DNA of 64,000 bases. Source: Erythrocercus mccallii (lineage: Eukaryota > Chordata > Aves > Passeriformes > Dicruridae). Below the pieces are notes generated by a model. The model was not told where the DNA came from. It did no database searches and saw nothing but the letters and a program-made list of their open reading frames with translations. This document shows, in pieces, positions 38,351 through 52,000 of the stretch. Numbering within the stretch: position 1 is the stretch's first letter; every line of letters begins with the position of its first letter. The stretch covers positions 99,614 through 163,613 of the forward strand of contig VZRG01000775.1 of assembly GCA_013397435.1 (NCBI GenBank). The letters run 5' to 3'. The translations under genes and the position numbers were made by a program.

Positions 38351-40815
38351 AATGCTACAAAGCACTAGAATGAAAGCTGTGGAGGTGTACTGCTATCCTC
38401 TCCTAGTCTGTGCAAGGTGCATCATGCTCTGGCAGTAATTTATTTTCTCCCCTTCATTCTCCTCTGGCAGTGAGTAGAGTCTGTGCAGCAGCCCACATCA
38501 TCCCAAACAACTGCAGCATTGTTTGTGCTAGAGGCCAGTGCCTTTAATCACAAATGTTTAATTAAACATCACCCCTGTACACTTCAGTAAATTCATAAAA
38601 TACAGTGTACTACCTACATGCCTCTGGTTAACAGCAGCTGGAAAAGGTAATAACAAAAAGCCCACATTAACCTCTTTGCCCTAGCTGATTTAGCAGTACT
38701 GTACCTTTAAATTTAGCCAAGTCAACCCTCTTTCCCCAAAAAAAGGAGGCTGAAAAGCCTGAGCTTCTTCCACAAGACACCCACAGGAGTCAGTGGTGAA
38801 GACTTCTTGAGGCAATGTTTTTATCATCCTTTTGCAGACAGAAAATGCTAGAAGATAAGTTATTGAAATTCACAGTGCAACTCCTACTTCATGAAGCCAG
38901 TTTCTTTCCTACCCTGAGCAAATTATGTCAGGCACAAAAAAACCAAAATGATCCAAAGGACCAAGCCCTCCAGTGACAATCCTACTTGAGTAAAAGCTCA
39001 AGGAAGAACCAAGCAGGAATGATTTCTCACAAGGAAGGCATTAAACCTGCACAGCAACAAAAGCACTGAGAGATCATTCAAGTATCAGGGTACAAGGGGT
39101 GCAGTTAAATATCCTTCTTCCACGGCTGTTGCCATGGTCCTGCTCAATGCTTTCTCTAGTTTAAAGGAGAGAAACAAACAGGGTTGTCAGGAATTATGTT
39201 AGTAATTTCTCGGGGGAGCGGGGGTGGCGGAAGAGGAAACCTGATTCAAAGACAGAAAAACTCAGTAAAGGGAAATGACAGACCTCTGTTGCCACACTCA
39301 CACAATCTTCATTCCAGTAGAATTATTATCAAGGTAGAGAGTAAAATAAGAGTCAGTCAAAAAGTTCTTTTTTTTCACCACTGGTGTTAAGACAAGAGGC
39401 AAGTCTTGTACAAATGGTAAATACATCTATTGTATAAGACTCTCTAACATTGCACAAGAGTTTTCATATTTTCCATTTGTAAAAGGAGAAAGCATTCATT
39501 CAGTGCCTTGGGTCTATTAGGACATAGAAGAAACTGTTCATTCTTTTCAAGAAACTCAAAATCTTCTTTTATTCTAAATAAGAATTATGCTTCAAGATGT
39601 TATTCGTCTGGAATGCTCTAGGAGCACAAATTGTAATAGGGATTACAGAGAACACCCATATCCTGTATAAAACAACAGACTCTTAACCAGTCCCACTGCT
39701 CTAGAGATATAACAAGAGATAACAAGAAGAAAGGGAAAAGCTGAAGTAATAGCTGCTCTATAGCCATTTTCTGCCTTCATGAGGCAGGGAAAACCAAGAA
39801 TAACTAACTGCAGAAGGCAGTCTCACCAGCATTTCAGATGCAACATATTCAGGTTTTTGCTTGTAACCCTACAGGATTTTACATGTGACCAGTTTCATTA
39901 CTGTGATTAGAAATGCAGACCTAGGCACCAGTCCTATTCCACGGGAAAGAAATTCACAGGACTAGTGTTAAGAGAGCTGGACACACAAGGCAACACGTGT
40001 TTTAGCAATGCTAATCTCACATGCATTGTTTAAACTCTCTAAACATCCACCACAAGTACTAGGAATAAGGACTTCATGGCTTTTCAGAACATGTCGGACA
40101 GGAGCAGTACAAGGACAGGTGTCCCATGCCCCCTTTGGGAGTTGGCAGGAAGCAATCCCAAATCAACAGCTGGCCATTCTGCCAGCTAAAAGAGACTCTC
40201 CCATTTTAACCCCTCTCCTACATAATTTTAGTTGTATTTCTTCCAATTAAGCTTTTTAATTTTGGGGCAGTGTTAACAAGAACCTTTCTTAAGCACCTGC
40301 AGTTCTCTCAGGGATCTGTCCTATCCTTTTAAGGTTTCCCTTGCAAGCCATTAACCTCAGAGCTGCACATGAATGAGATCCCCTGCAATTACAGAATCCT
40401 TCTTGCTCCATTGAGTGCAATTGAGTGCAATTGGCCCAATTTCTGACTTAAAAAACAAACAAAAATGAAACAAATGAACACCTAAGCCCAAACACAGCAG
40501 AATCTCCTTGGAGGCAGTCGCTCCTACACTAGGCAAGCTCCTCGTCTCCTCATAGGTCACATAATCGAAGGTGTAAGTCATGTGGGCAGTCCCAAAGTTA
40601 GGAGCCATTTGTTGGTCACACCACAATTCATAATACTCAGCATTCCTGGGCCTTCTGTAAGCTCTTTCATTTATACACTTTAAAATACATAAGCACTTAA
40701 ATCCCAGCCTCCTGATTCCCTAGTATTGTTAACAGAACTCTTTCAGAACAGACGTCAAACTGGTTGGCCAGAATCCTGGGTCCCTGAGAAAAACAGGTTG
40801 ATAAATAGTAAAAGT
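38351..40815. other. Non-coding stretch up to an assembly gap
   Basis: A/T-rich, with no recognised gene or repeat boundary. Confidence 0.55.
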
Positions 40816-40974
40816 NNNNNNNNNNNNNNNNNNNNNNNNNNNNNNNNNNNNNNNNNNNNNNNNNNNNNNNNNNNNNNNNNNNNNNNNNNNNNNNNNNNNN
40901 NNNNNNNNNNNNNNNNNNNNNNNNNNNNNNNNNNNNNNNNNNNNNNNNNNNNNNNNNNNNNNNNNNNNNNNNNN
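40816..40974. other. Assembly gap (159 N)
   Basis: A run of N. The frames at 40726-41163 (plus) and 40755-41060 (minus) are artefacts of reading through it. Confidence 0.99.
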
Positions 40975-43900
40975 CTTTTCTTTTGCTGGAATATTAAGTG
41001 TTGGCTTCTAAACAAGGCTACCAAGAAACACCTAAAGGTCTCTCCACTATCTCTCTCCAAAAGAGATTTCAGCTTTGCCCTTGCAGCAAGTATTTTTCAT
41101 TCTGGTCGTTCTGCCTTTGTTGATGAAAAAAGGACAGTCAACTATCAAAAAATTACTACTTGAAGTATATTACTTGTGTCACCAGAGACATGGTTCAGCG
41201 CTCTCTCTTATCTCCTGCTTTCATTGCTTTCTGGATGCATACTTAACCCTCTGCCCAAGTCAGACTACTGACACTGGTCTTATCTGTACTTTCTGAGAGC
41301 TGTTGTGATATCTGTCCAGACTGCTTTGATTGGAGAATGTCTGGACTTGAGTATGATTACATTAACGCAGATAATGGTCTTAATGAGGAACAGATTTTAT
41401 TGCTTTGGACATTTCTCTCCCTTCCCTATCTCCTTACTTACAAGGCAGGATGTGCATTCCATTTATCTTTTACTGAAAAAAAATCTTGATTTTGTAACTG
41501 AAATATAGTTTAAAGCCATAGAAAAGTATTAAATAGTTTAAAAGACATTTGCTAAAACTAGATTCTTGAGCCTACATTTGAAGTAACACATAATTAGTAT
41601 GGATACAACCAACGGATTAGTTTTCTGCCTCTTCAAAAAGCAAACAAAGTGACAGAAAATTCATGAAGAAATTAAGTTAAATATGAACGCTATCAAAATA
41701 CTGATCTTTTAGTTGAAACAGCTTAGGAGCCTATGGCACTCATATCTAAGGAGTACAGAAAACCACTGTTTTTAGAATATTATCTGAAAAATTACCACTC
41801 AATGACCTATTAGCTATTTTGGTCTTTAATCTAGCATTATGCACATTACCTTTTCTCAGCATCATATGCATATCAGACGTTTACACTCAGAGATGAAAAA
41901 AAAAAGCATCTCTAATTTTAAAATGTAGAAACTTGTTCATTGGCCATGCAGAGTAGTCATGGAAGAAAAGGGAAGAACCATGTAATTGCTTCTCAAGTTA
42001 CACCTTCTAAATAATACTGAGTAAATCCAAACCAATAGTGGATCAAACATGTAAGCCCAAGGCTTTTAAGCTCACACTTGTTCTATATTCAGGAACAACT
42101 GTGCATGTGCATACAAAGTATATTTCCCAAATATATGTGCTGATCAAGTTCCTAATTACAGGACATTAAGAAATACTCTTATAAAACTTTCTCTTTGCAT
42201 AAAGTAGAAAATACACATTTCAACTTTATGGCCCATAAACAAACAAAAAACCCCACATACTTTTGCTTTCAGGCCAAGAGAGCTGTTTCTTCATTGACAA
42301 GAAACTGAAAACATCATGTATTTGCAAATTAATGTAACAATGTCTAGAGCTAAAGTACACAAAATAGTGGAAGAAAAATTGTCTTCTGTTTTGAACTGCA
42401 AAGGCATTGTACAACCTTTATCACAGCCAAATATTCCAAAGAAATATTTTAAATAAAATAAAGAGTTTCTTAAGTTGCCTAAGAAACTATCAAGCTTCTC
42501 AGCTGCTGGTCATATGCAGCTATTTTCATACAACTTGTATGAAAATACAAGTTTTCACATGTTGACTACTTCTGTTAAAGAAAAAAAGAATCACACTAAG
42601 ATCATATGAAAGGAATTTTAGTTTGAAAATATTCTTTTAAAGATTCTTGAGAACTTCTCTGCTTCTTATTTGGAGGCTAAGATCATAAATGATGCAGACT
42701 ATTTTTTACATCTCCAGATGCAGACATCCTTGCTCAGATTCTGCTGAAAACAATTATTGCACATTTTGGAAAGATGACATTGAGGTTAGATGTGGTTAAT
42801 CTCATGTATTACATGCCAAGCCACTGCACAGATATCCTGACTTGGAAGTAGAGAGCCACTGTCTGACTCTTGGAACAACTTCTCTATTAAAAATGATCAA
42901 AAATACTTTTTTGACAGTCAAATGTTTGTTTTCTTGAAACTTATTGAAGTTAACAAATATGCCAACTTTTTGTCATATAAGGCAGAGGAATGCTGTTAAG
43001 CCTATGGACTGGCTTGAATTTCTCCTGCACACACAGGTCTGACACAGCTGAGGATCAGCCCTACAAGTGCAATCCTCTCAGTCACCAAAGTGGGATGCCA
43101 AGGGCTTTGCTAGCACAGGATCCATTAACCTGTGCAGGTTCTGGGAAAGCCTAATAGAGACCATGGAGAAGAAACAAAAAGGAAACTGGAAACCCATAAT
43201 TAACCTTTCTGATTAAGCACTGAAATTTTTTCCTGCAGAAAGAAGTTGTACTATAAATAGTCACATTGCTATTTTTAATCTGTTTTCATAAAACCTTGTT
43301 TTCTAAGCTTTTCTGTTAGAGCAGGAAAGCCTGTCCAGAACTGTGCACATAAGAATTTGCTGTATAGAAATACAAGGCTTGATTTGGTTGGTTTTTTTAC
43401 AAGCCTTATAATTTGTGAGACTTCACAAATATACCCAGCATTGGTGACTTGATTACTTAAACATCCCTTTTCTCTCCTTGCCAAGTTGAGAGCCACAACT
43501 TCAAGCCCTGCAGCTCAAGAAGAGAGTTCAATGCATGCAAAATAAGCTTTTTTGTCTTTACTCTGGTTAAATCATGTCACAGAAATCCCAAGTCTTCTGT
43601 AGATAGCAAGTGATTTTTCTTTTGTCAGGCAATGCCTCTTCCTGACCAGCTCTCAGCACACCAGAATAAACCAGTTGCTTCTAGTTACACTATTAAAATT
43701 AAGGCACTCTCCCTACCACTTTCACTACTACATGGTCTCTCAAGTGCACACTCCTCACATCACATAACATTGGAACATGCTTCTCTGCTTGGACTTCTGG
43801 TAGAGACATCTTCAGCTTGGGAAAAACAGCTTAGCTTGCTGATCAGAACAGCACACAGGGAATGGTCTGAGGTTTGTTTTACACCCGTCAAGGGTTACTG

Positions 43901-46900
43901 TAGGACAGTCAAATGTCTTTCTACTGCAATGTACTTCAAATACATTCTAAAATTAGTATCAAACCAGAATTTTTACTTAATATTTTTTAATTAAACTTAT
44001 TTTCTTGTACCTTACTAGATAATTGCAAAGACATAAACTCACATTGCATGTCTGAATTTTTAATAATTAACCAATATGTATAATTTACAGCTCTGCAGTT
44101 TGCACTGATCAGTATTTCATGAGGTACATTTTACTCTTTGTCAGGCCTCAGCCAGGTTCCATTGTAAATCTAAGAACTATGTAATAGGAAGTAAATTCAT
44201 ACAGGAAGTATCTGGACCCCAACACAGTACATCAAACACCAAACCCTCCCTTCTTTAGCACTGTCCTGCTTATTGACAGTCCCTCTTTAAGCAGACACCC
44301 TCTTTAAGCAGCTCATTTGTATGAGAAAATTTAGCCCAGGTTTCAGATCCAGCTCCATCCCACACAAAATTGCTAAGGGAAGATGTCTTGCAGGATTCCT
44401 TATAACAATTAAGTGGGTAACATTTATAGCACCAGCACCCAAATAATCCCGCTGGGATCAAGAGAAACTAAAACTGCAGCAAGGCACAACTGCTTGAGCT
44501 TCTCAGTGGTTCATGCACCTTCTCCACATTTCTCAACACAGTATTAAAGATCCACTGCAAGCCAGTCCTGCAGTGCAGAACCTGATAATCAGAGTAATTT
44601 TCAACAGACATTGGCTCATTCCTTTGAACTATAGTTGCTCATGGCCCTCCAGGGCAGTTTGAAAACCAGCAATTATTTCAGGCATATTTTTAAGCCATGA
44701 CCCAAGACCAATCAACAAGGAGGATTACATCCTGCAAGCCTCTGCAAAGATCATCCGTTGTCTCTGTTTGGCAAGCCTGAAGGCAGTGGGGCACAGGACA
44801 TCCAATGTGTCTGAAACATCACACGGTTGCTTCTCACTCTGAGCACACTTCCAGTAATTTCTCTCTGCACATACAAAAGGGTCATTTTTAGGGAAACCTG
44901 GATGACTGGTATTGAGGCAATCACTGACCTAAACAATCTTGGCTGCACAGCTGTAAGCCTTTGTAAGCAGGTGGGTCTGCCAAAAGAAATTTGGTTCATA
45001 CCTTTCACCCACACCTACAGATTCCTATCATTTCATCCATGAATTCTGAAGCCTCTTCTCTATCCAGAAGGGAGACAGATTCCTACATATGTGTACATTT
45101 AGGACAATGCATTTTTAAAACCAACAAGACCACATTCCTTTACTGAGGAAAAAAATACTTTAAAAAGACGACTATTTTGTCCCTTAAAATGCATAAAAAG
45201 AACATTTTCTCTTCCACCAGCTCAAATTCAAGTTTCAAGATGTGACAAATGAAAAATGCACACAACTTCTATTTTTAATAAAGTAATGTTCACCAAGAAA
45301 AAGTCTTCAATCACTGAAATATGGAATGACTGGCAAAAGAGCATGAGTCAGCTTGATGTAATACTTCAGAAAACCTTTATTTTACATTTTAGCAAGAGTA
45401 ATTAGAACTGTATAAGTAACTGGACAGTCAACAACAAAACAGTCACCATATGAGACTCATCTGAAACTCAAGTCTACCTTCACATCTGTGAGCTCCTTCC
45501 CTCACTTCCAGAGGTAATGAAAGAGTCATGACAGATGCAAACCATGGAAGCCTCAAATCCTAGCGATGTGCCAAAAGCAAAAGGTACCTGAGACTTTCAG
45601 CCTCTTTGTGTGGACCCTGATACTGTTGCTATCAGTACAATAGAAAAATGCAGGCTGTCTGCATCTATGGAGAAGAAATAATTAACAGGCAGGTCTTGAA
45701 AAAGCCTCTGGCTTTTTGAGTAATTCTGTATCCTAGTGTGAAGCAGGGACATGAAGGAAGCAATGCAGTACATGAGTGGGACTGTTCTTGTCTGAACTGG
45801 TATAAGAAGACAGAGACTCAACACAAAAACCTGATAAACTTGGGAATTGAAAAAAAGCACAGCCCTCCAGCAGGTAACTAACAATACACTCTAAGCTTTG
45901 GAAACTGTAAAGAATTACTTGTTTACAGCATTCTTCTGTTTTAAAACAAGTAGGACTGGGATGCAAGTCTACCAGTGTGCCTAAAAAGAACTCCAGATTC
46001 TGGCCTAAAATCAGGTCTTTGTAGGATAGTTCTAGCAAGTTACAAGGCAACTGTACCCTCACAATCCTGATTTGAAAGAAATATGGCATCTTATGCAGAT
46101 AAAAGAGAATGGGTAAATGCTTGTCATTTGGGGATTGAGAGGTGTAGGTGAGCCTGAAAAGGCCAAAGGCACAGGTAAACCCTGAGCTCTGACTAAACTC
46201 ATCCATCCTTCTGGTGCAAACATTAGACATGAGTGTCCTACAGCCTGGCACTGGGGAGCTGCTGATGGGCTGCTGTCAGACCTGAGACCCCAAGCCCAGG
46301 GTGCTTCGCCAGTAGCCACTTTGGGTACCTTTTTCCAGTCATGGAGGAGGGAGCAGGCAGCAGCCAAAAAAACAGCAGCAGCCTGTCCAAGGCATCACAG
46401 CCACAGACAGGACTGTCGCCCCAGCTATTGGGGAGGCAGGAAGGGTGCTCCTCTGGCACAAGGATAAATGAGGCGGCCTCACCAGGCAGAAAGATGAGGT
46501 ACCACCAAGTGGTGGTATGGATTAAGCTCTCCATTAGTGCCAATACATTTAGCTGTGCTGGGAGATCCATAAACGGCCCTATGTAGTTTATTTTGCAATG
46601 TTAGAAAATCCAAACACACATTGAAAACAGATTTTGATTAAGACAGATTTTTAAAGTTCTGGTGGCATTTGTCTTTTTAAGATGGTTTACATTAGGTCTA
46701 GTCTCCATAATTACTCAGATATCTACTCTAAAATCAGCAGCTAAAAAAAAAAAAAAATAACAAAAACCCAGAAAACAACTATGTACAAAGAACCAACCAA
46801 AAAAGCCCATTAAAAAAATCAATCAACCTACCACCAAACCAACCAACCAAAAAAAAAGCCCACCACCAAATTTTCCTTTGTTGCAAATAATGAAGTATAG

Positions 46901-48700
46901 AGAGTCCTGATCTTGTCAGGCCTTCCATCCATGAGCAAAGCCTGCTTCTGGAGACAGAGTGATCAGATCCCTGACCTGATCACCACCAGAGGGGCCCTGT
47001 TATTAACTTTAAGGATGGTCTGAAAGGGAAGAGTACCAGCTGCAGCTCCAAGAGCCAGCTGCATGGGGAACCCAGAGAGACCAAAGTTTGCTGTACACCA
47101 GAACTTCTGAGAAACAATGGAGTAGCCATCCTGAACTGACATTCTAGCTCACCTTCAGCATGGCTGCACTGAACAGAGAGCACAGCCAACCTCAGTAGAA
47201 TCAAAAGATAAGGCATGTTATAAATGATGGTGCTTTCCAAGTAAATGTTACAATTTCTTTAATATTCTCTTGTCCAACAGAGACAGTGGTTGATGGCAGA
47301 CAAGTTTAGGCTTTCTCTTCAGTCCTCATGTCATATAAAACTCTAACTGGCACCAGTCTTACCCAGCACCAAATAGCATGTGGACCTGAACTCATGCACA
47401 GTGTTGCTGTGCACCTAGACAGCAATTCTTGCACTTGGCTCTTTTGACACCCATTGTATCTTGTTGCTATCAGTACAACATTCATGGAATAATAGACAGA
47501 TCCCAAGTGATATTTTTCCTCCTACAGAGCGTTTTTAATAGAGAAATTCAAAGAGAGCTCTCTAAAAGAGGTCCTGAAAAGCATCCAAAATCCAAGGCAA
47601 TGCTTCCACCAGCCCTTGATTTATATTATTTAATCCCTTTCAGCAAGAAGGATAAATTGCAAGAATTGCACGCTCCAGTTATTTTCAGGGCTAGTTGTTT
47701 AAGATTATTATAACAGTAAATATGAACCCTATGAAGGTAAGCATCAGAAAGAAAGATGAGCAGGTGTTTTTCTCTAAGGCTTACCAGTTGTTCAAATGCA
47801 AAAAATCAGTATTTTTTTTCCAAATTCCAAGGCAGGTGCATCTTTGGACACAGCATTTTATTGACAGAGAAAGTTTTGACAAAGACTGCACACTGAAGAG
47901 TACATCATTTTCTAACACTTACTGCTTTGCTAATCTCCATCAACTTAATGCTTCAGTATTCAAATTTCCATTTAAAGTGACAAATTTCAAGTCCTTTTGG
48001 TTGAAGGGAAGAAGAGAAAAATGCATTCTTTGCTAAAAAAAATGTGATGCTTATGCAAAACTTTCACAGAATATTCATATCTTTTCCATGCTTTAAAAAA
48101 ATGGAAATACTTAATTTACCTTGGGCAATCAGATTGAATGAATGTCAGACTGCCAAAACATACATGATAAAAAGCCCACCATGGGTCAAAGGCTGTCAGG
48201 TGGCTGATCTCTTTCCCCTGTATTTCCTGTTATTCTCTCTGCAGGGAAAATAAATAAAAGGACATGGTCCACATTTATTCTCTGAACTTAATTCATTCAG
48301 TCCAGTCGTAGTTTAAATTATACAAGGTTTGATTGCATCCCGCATGGACGAAGTACACCACCATCATCTTATTTCTTTACTTCCTTTCTTAGGTAGAACA
48401 GCTGTACCTGGTATTAATCCTCCCAGAGGCTCCATATGCCTAATGCTGTGGCTGAAACAGTCTTACTTCTAAAAGTTGTTGGCACTTAGAAAGTACATTG
48501 AAGCCAATGAAATGTAGCTGAAGTGCTCTTGCCCTGATGATGTTCCTGCTTTTGTCAAGAGCTACAGCAAAATAAAAATTTATAAGTTGACCAACTTTTC
48601 TCTCTTGCATCTGCAAAGATATTTTTGACAACACAACATAATATATATACACCATAGTTTTTTGCAACTGAAAAAGAAAAATTGGCCAACACTTAAACTT
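40975..48700. other. Non-coding stretch, nothing recognised
   Basis: A/T-rich sequence with an A- and AAC-rich low-complexity patch at about 46741-46860. A G/C-richer island at about 46160-46560 has overlapping open frames on both strands (such as 46238-46570 and 46059-46367, minus). They show no recognisable domain, so I do not call them genes. The frame at 45733-46251 (172 codons, minus) is the longest here and is likewise unrecognised. Confidence 0.5.
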
Positions 48701-48706
48701 GTCATG

Positions 48707-49041
48707 TGTGGGGACTGATGGTGGTCAGAAAACAGATTTTTCAGCTCCAGGCAGTTACTCGAAGCTTGTGAAAAAGCTAAGTACACAACTCTTATTCTGG
48801 CCTGGGAAATTGTAAGGAGGAAGCCAAAACAATCCCTGTAGATAGCCTCCTCCTGACCTGATGTTTTTCCAACTTGTTTACTGGTAAATATGTTTACAGA
48901 GAGGTGGTATTCTAAATGACCAATCCTATTCATTGTACCAAAATATAAAAGGAGTCTGTCTTTCAATAAACTTTGCTTATGCCCTCCAAGAAGATTGGAG
49001 TTTATGTGTCGTTACTTGAGCTGTCCTGAAACGTAACGACA
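48707..49041 (+). mobile_element. Compact 335-bp solo LTR, alpharetrovirus-like, duplication GTCATG
   Basis: The LTR starts TGTGGGGACTG and ends CGTAACGACA, flanked exactly by GTCATG at 48701-48706 and 49042-49047. A CCAAT box near 48920, TATAAAA at 48944-48950 and AATAAA at 48965-48970 are packed together. The promoter and poly(A) signal are only about 15 bp apart, implying a very short R as in alpharetroviruses. Size, 6-bp duplication and layout all fit a class II, alpha-like LTR. No genes flank it. Confidence 0.85.
49007..49041. other. Inverted repeat at the LTR 3' end (9-bp arms)
   Basis: TGTCGTTAC (49007-49015) and GTAACGACA (49033-49041) are perfect reverse complements separated by 17 bases. 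They form a potential hairpin at the very end of U5. Confidence 0.85.
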
Positions 49042-49047
49042 GTCATG

Positions 49048-52000
49048 AGGTCATCACTCCTTCCTTTGAAAACAACTGAGATGCACCGGTAGTTAAAACT
49101 TAGTGTAGAACAGCAGCACAAACAATTTCTCAGTGAGGACAATAGAAGTGTATCCTCCCAAAATTCAGATACAGACCTTCAGGAAACAATGCTCAGCCTC
49201 AAAATTCAACGTCTACCTCTTTAGTCATCTGCTGTTCCCATATGGGGCACTTCAGGCCCGTGATCTAACAACACCATCAGCCCCACTGGTCTGCTGTTCC
49301 AAAGAGCCCTTCTCAAGCACTCATGGGCTGCCATGCCTAGGACCCAACTCCATACTTTAGTGTGCAGTTCAGCTCGTAATTTTAGTACATCCACAAGTAC
49401 ACTTGTAGAACAAAAATGCAACAGCAGAACCACAACTTCAGACTCTGCAGCCATTAAATTTTACAAGAAACAGTAATAGAGTGGGACATCTTCTCTAGTA
49501 GATTATGACAAATTTAGACATCTATCACTGGAATAATTACAAGAAACATCTAAAAATTAATTACATCTGTATCCATCAGCATATTTATGCCAGCATTATA
49601 ATCGTGTGGTATCTAAGCATCTTACAGAATTTACAACCAGAAGAGAGCATTAGTATCGGCTTGTCAGGCTTGCTGAATAATACAGGTCATAAAACTATAT
49701 AGTAATTTCTACATTAAGCTTGATGCAGCTGGAGTCTTGTCTTCCTATTAAAAAATTAACAGTTTAATACTGAGCAAAGAACTGTTAAAAACATCCTTAA
49801 AATAGCTTTTTGCCTTAACTAGGAAAATGCTTACACTACTATATGCAGAGTTCAGCAGTTTCAGCACCCAGCTGACAGATTATCATGGACACAGTTCAAA
49901 AACTTCACTAAGTTCTGTATCTATAGATGCACTTAAAGACTAAGGTTGATGAGCAAAGGGAGTACAATAACTGTACTGCATAATGAAGAACTTGGGAAGC
50001 TCAACATTTCTTCAGAAGAAACAAGGTCCCTTTGCAAGTTTTAGGCACCAAAGGTAAACAACGAAAATTTCTCTTATCTGTGGCAGCTGAGAAGCTTAAA
50101 GCAACTACAGAAAAGCACAGGAGAGCACAATGCCCCAACAAGAATGAAACATGAAATGAAAATAAGGACCTGTCAGTTGTCACAGCTTTTCGTGCTGTGC
50201 TAAACTGCCTGTAGAACCTGCCTTGCACACAAAGCACCCAGAGTCTTATGGGAAAATGGATCTCAAAAGAGGCATCCCAAATTATATTAGAGAACAAAAC
50301 TTACTATAGCTTTTGGCTAGGAATACAAAATCAGAACTGGGATTTGTATTTGTCACTATGAAGTGATACATGCCAAGGTGCAACAAAACTGAAATGTACT
50401 TGCTATGTGTCTGGACTGATTTTTATACTGCCAAGGACAGCTCTACTATACTGTAAGTAGAGAGCACACATCCCAGATCTCATTGTACCTGGAAGTACTA
50501 GTATAAATTGTGAAACTTTCCACTAAAGGATATGCTGGATAGGATTTACTAAGTTTACTAATTTAGGCATGGAAGAAACTGCCTTAGTTACTGCTCTGAA
50601 AAGCAGAATCATTAGCACTTCAGGTGATGACTGCAGTGAGAAAAAGCAGAAACACCTGCCTTTCATGCTTACACAGAGGGCCTAAGCTGGATTTTCCCTC
50701 TCAAACACCTTCCTTCCAATTCCACATCTCTCATGCAGGGCAGAACTGACTGAATCCAAAACAACTGCCCTCTGCACCTTTCCTTTCACTGAGCATGTGA
50801 AGACCTCTGGATACTGAAGAGCACTGCAACTCCTGATTACTGAGTTGCTTTTTCAACAGAAAAATAGACAATATTTGGGGCTGTTCCACACAATTAGACT
50901 TTGGTGAGATAGGAGCTAGGATTCATAAAATCATGGATGATTTGCAACTTGCTCAGTGACTTCACCACTTTCAGTTCAAAGTCACTATACCAAGATCATA
51001 AATTCCAGCTTCATCTGCTGCTTTTAATGATGCCCTTTGAAGACATCCATACCTGTCTGTACCTGACAATAATTTCTGCTGCATACTAGTTGCAGTACCA
51101 ATAATTATGCTCTTGAGGATGATTTCATTCTCCTTATTGATTAATATTATAAGGCATTATTTGATCCCATTGAGAATGTTTTCAACATGAGGTACTAAAG
51201 AATTACTGTTTAAATAAACATTTTCCAAGAATAATTAGTTTTGTCATCAGATAATGGCAAAGCACTAAAAAGTAATGACATTTAAAATGTACTGTTCCTC
51301 TCCTTTAGGATTACCTGGAAATGACCATGTAAGCCAGACTATTTTTTGGGGGAAACTTGAGTGGTAGAAGATGGCAGTTTACATCTACCAGTATGTGCAC
51401 TGGCAGCTGTTATTAAAGCACACAGAATCCCTGATTTAGCAAGACCTGGCAGTTGCATTCCATAAGGTCCAAGGTACACTATTCACTTCAGTTTCCCAGC
51501 TCACGTTTCACTATTTGCACATGACATATGCTGAATATGCACAGAATAATGGAAGCAGGCTGAGTTGATGCCACCAACTTCAGCCAAAGAGCTGATGACA
51601 TTTGTCCCCTTCAGCTACAGTGCACTTAGGGACATAAAGACAGCCCTTGTTCTTTTTTCACAAAGATGACTGCATCACAAATTATATAGATATTTAAGGT
51701 ATTCTACTAAATAGGGCAGAACAGGATTAGTTCTGAGAAAGGAGAGAATTCAAGTCAATGAAATAGTCCTAGCCAACAAAAAATTAATTCAGATACTGTA
51801 AATGGCATAACAATGTCCTTCCTCTCATAAGTAAAAACAGTGATAGCAGAAAAACAAGCAAACTGACATTACTGCATTAGATGAATATTTCAGTGGCCAT
51901 CTTGGGAAAAATCCAGCCCCATGGAAAGACTTATTTTAAAATACTATACTGCACTATACTGATAAACCAATCTAACTCAAGTATTGCTGTCCTGGAATAA

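Noticed and set aside
40726..41163. 145-codon plus-strand frame
   Set aside because: It exists only because the N-gap carries no stops.
45733..46251. 172-codon minus-strand frame as a possible host exon
   Set aside because: No domain, no convincing splice or start context, and overlapping open frames in the same G/C-richer island suggest chance.
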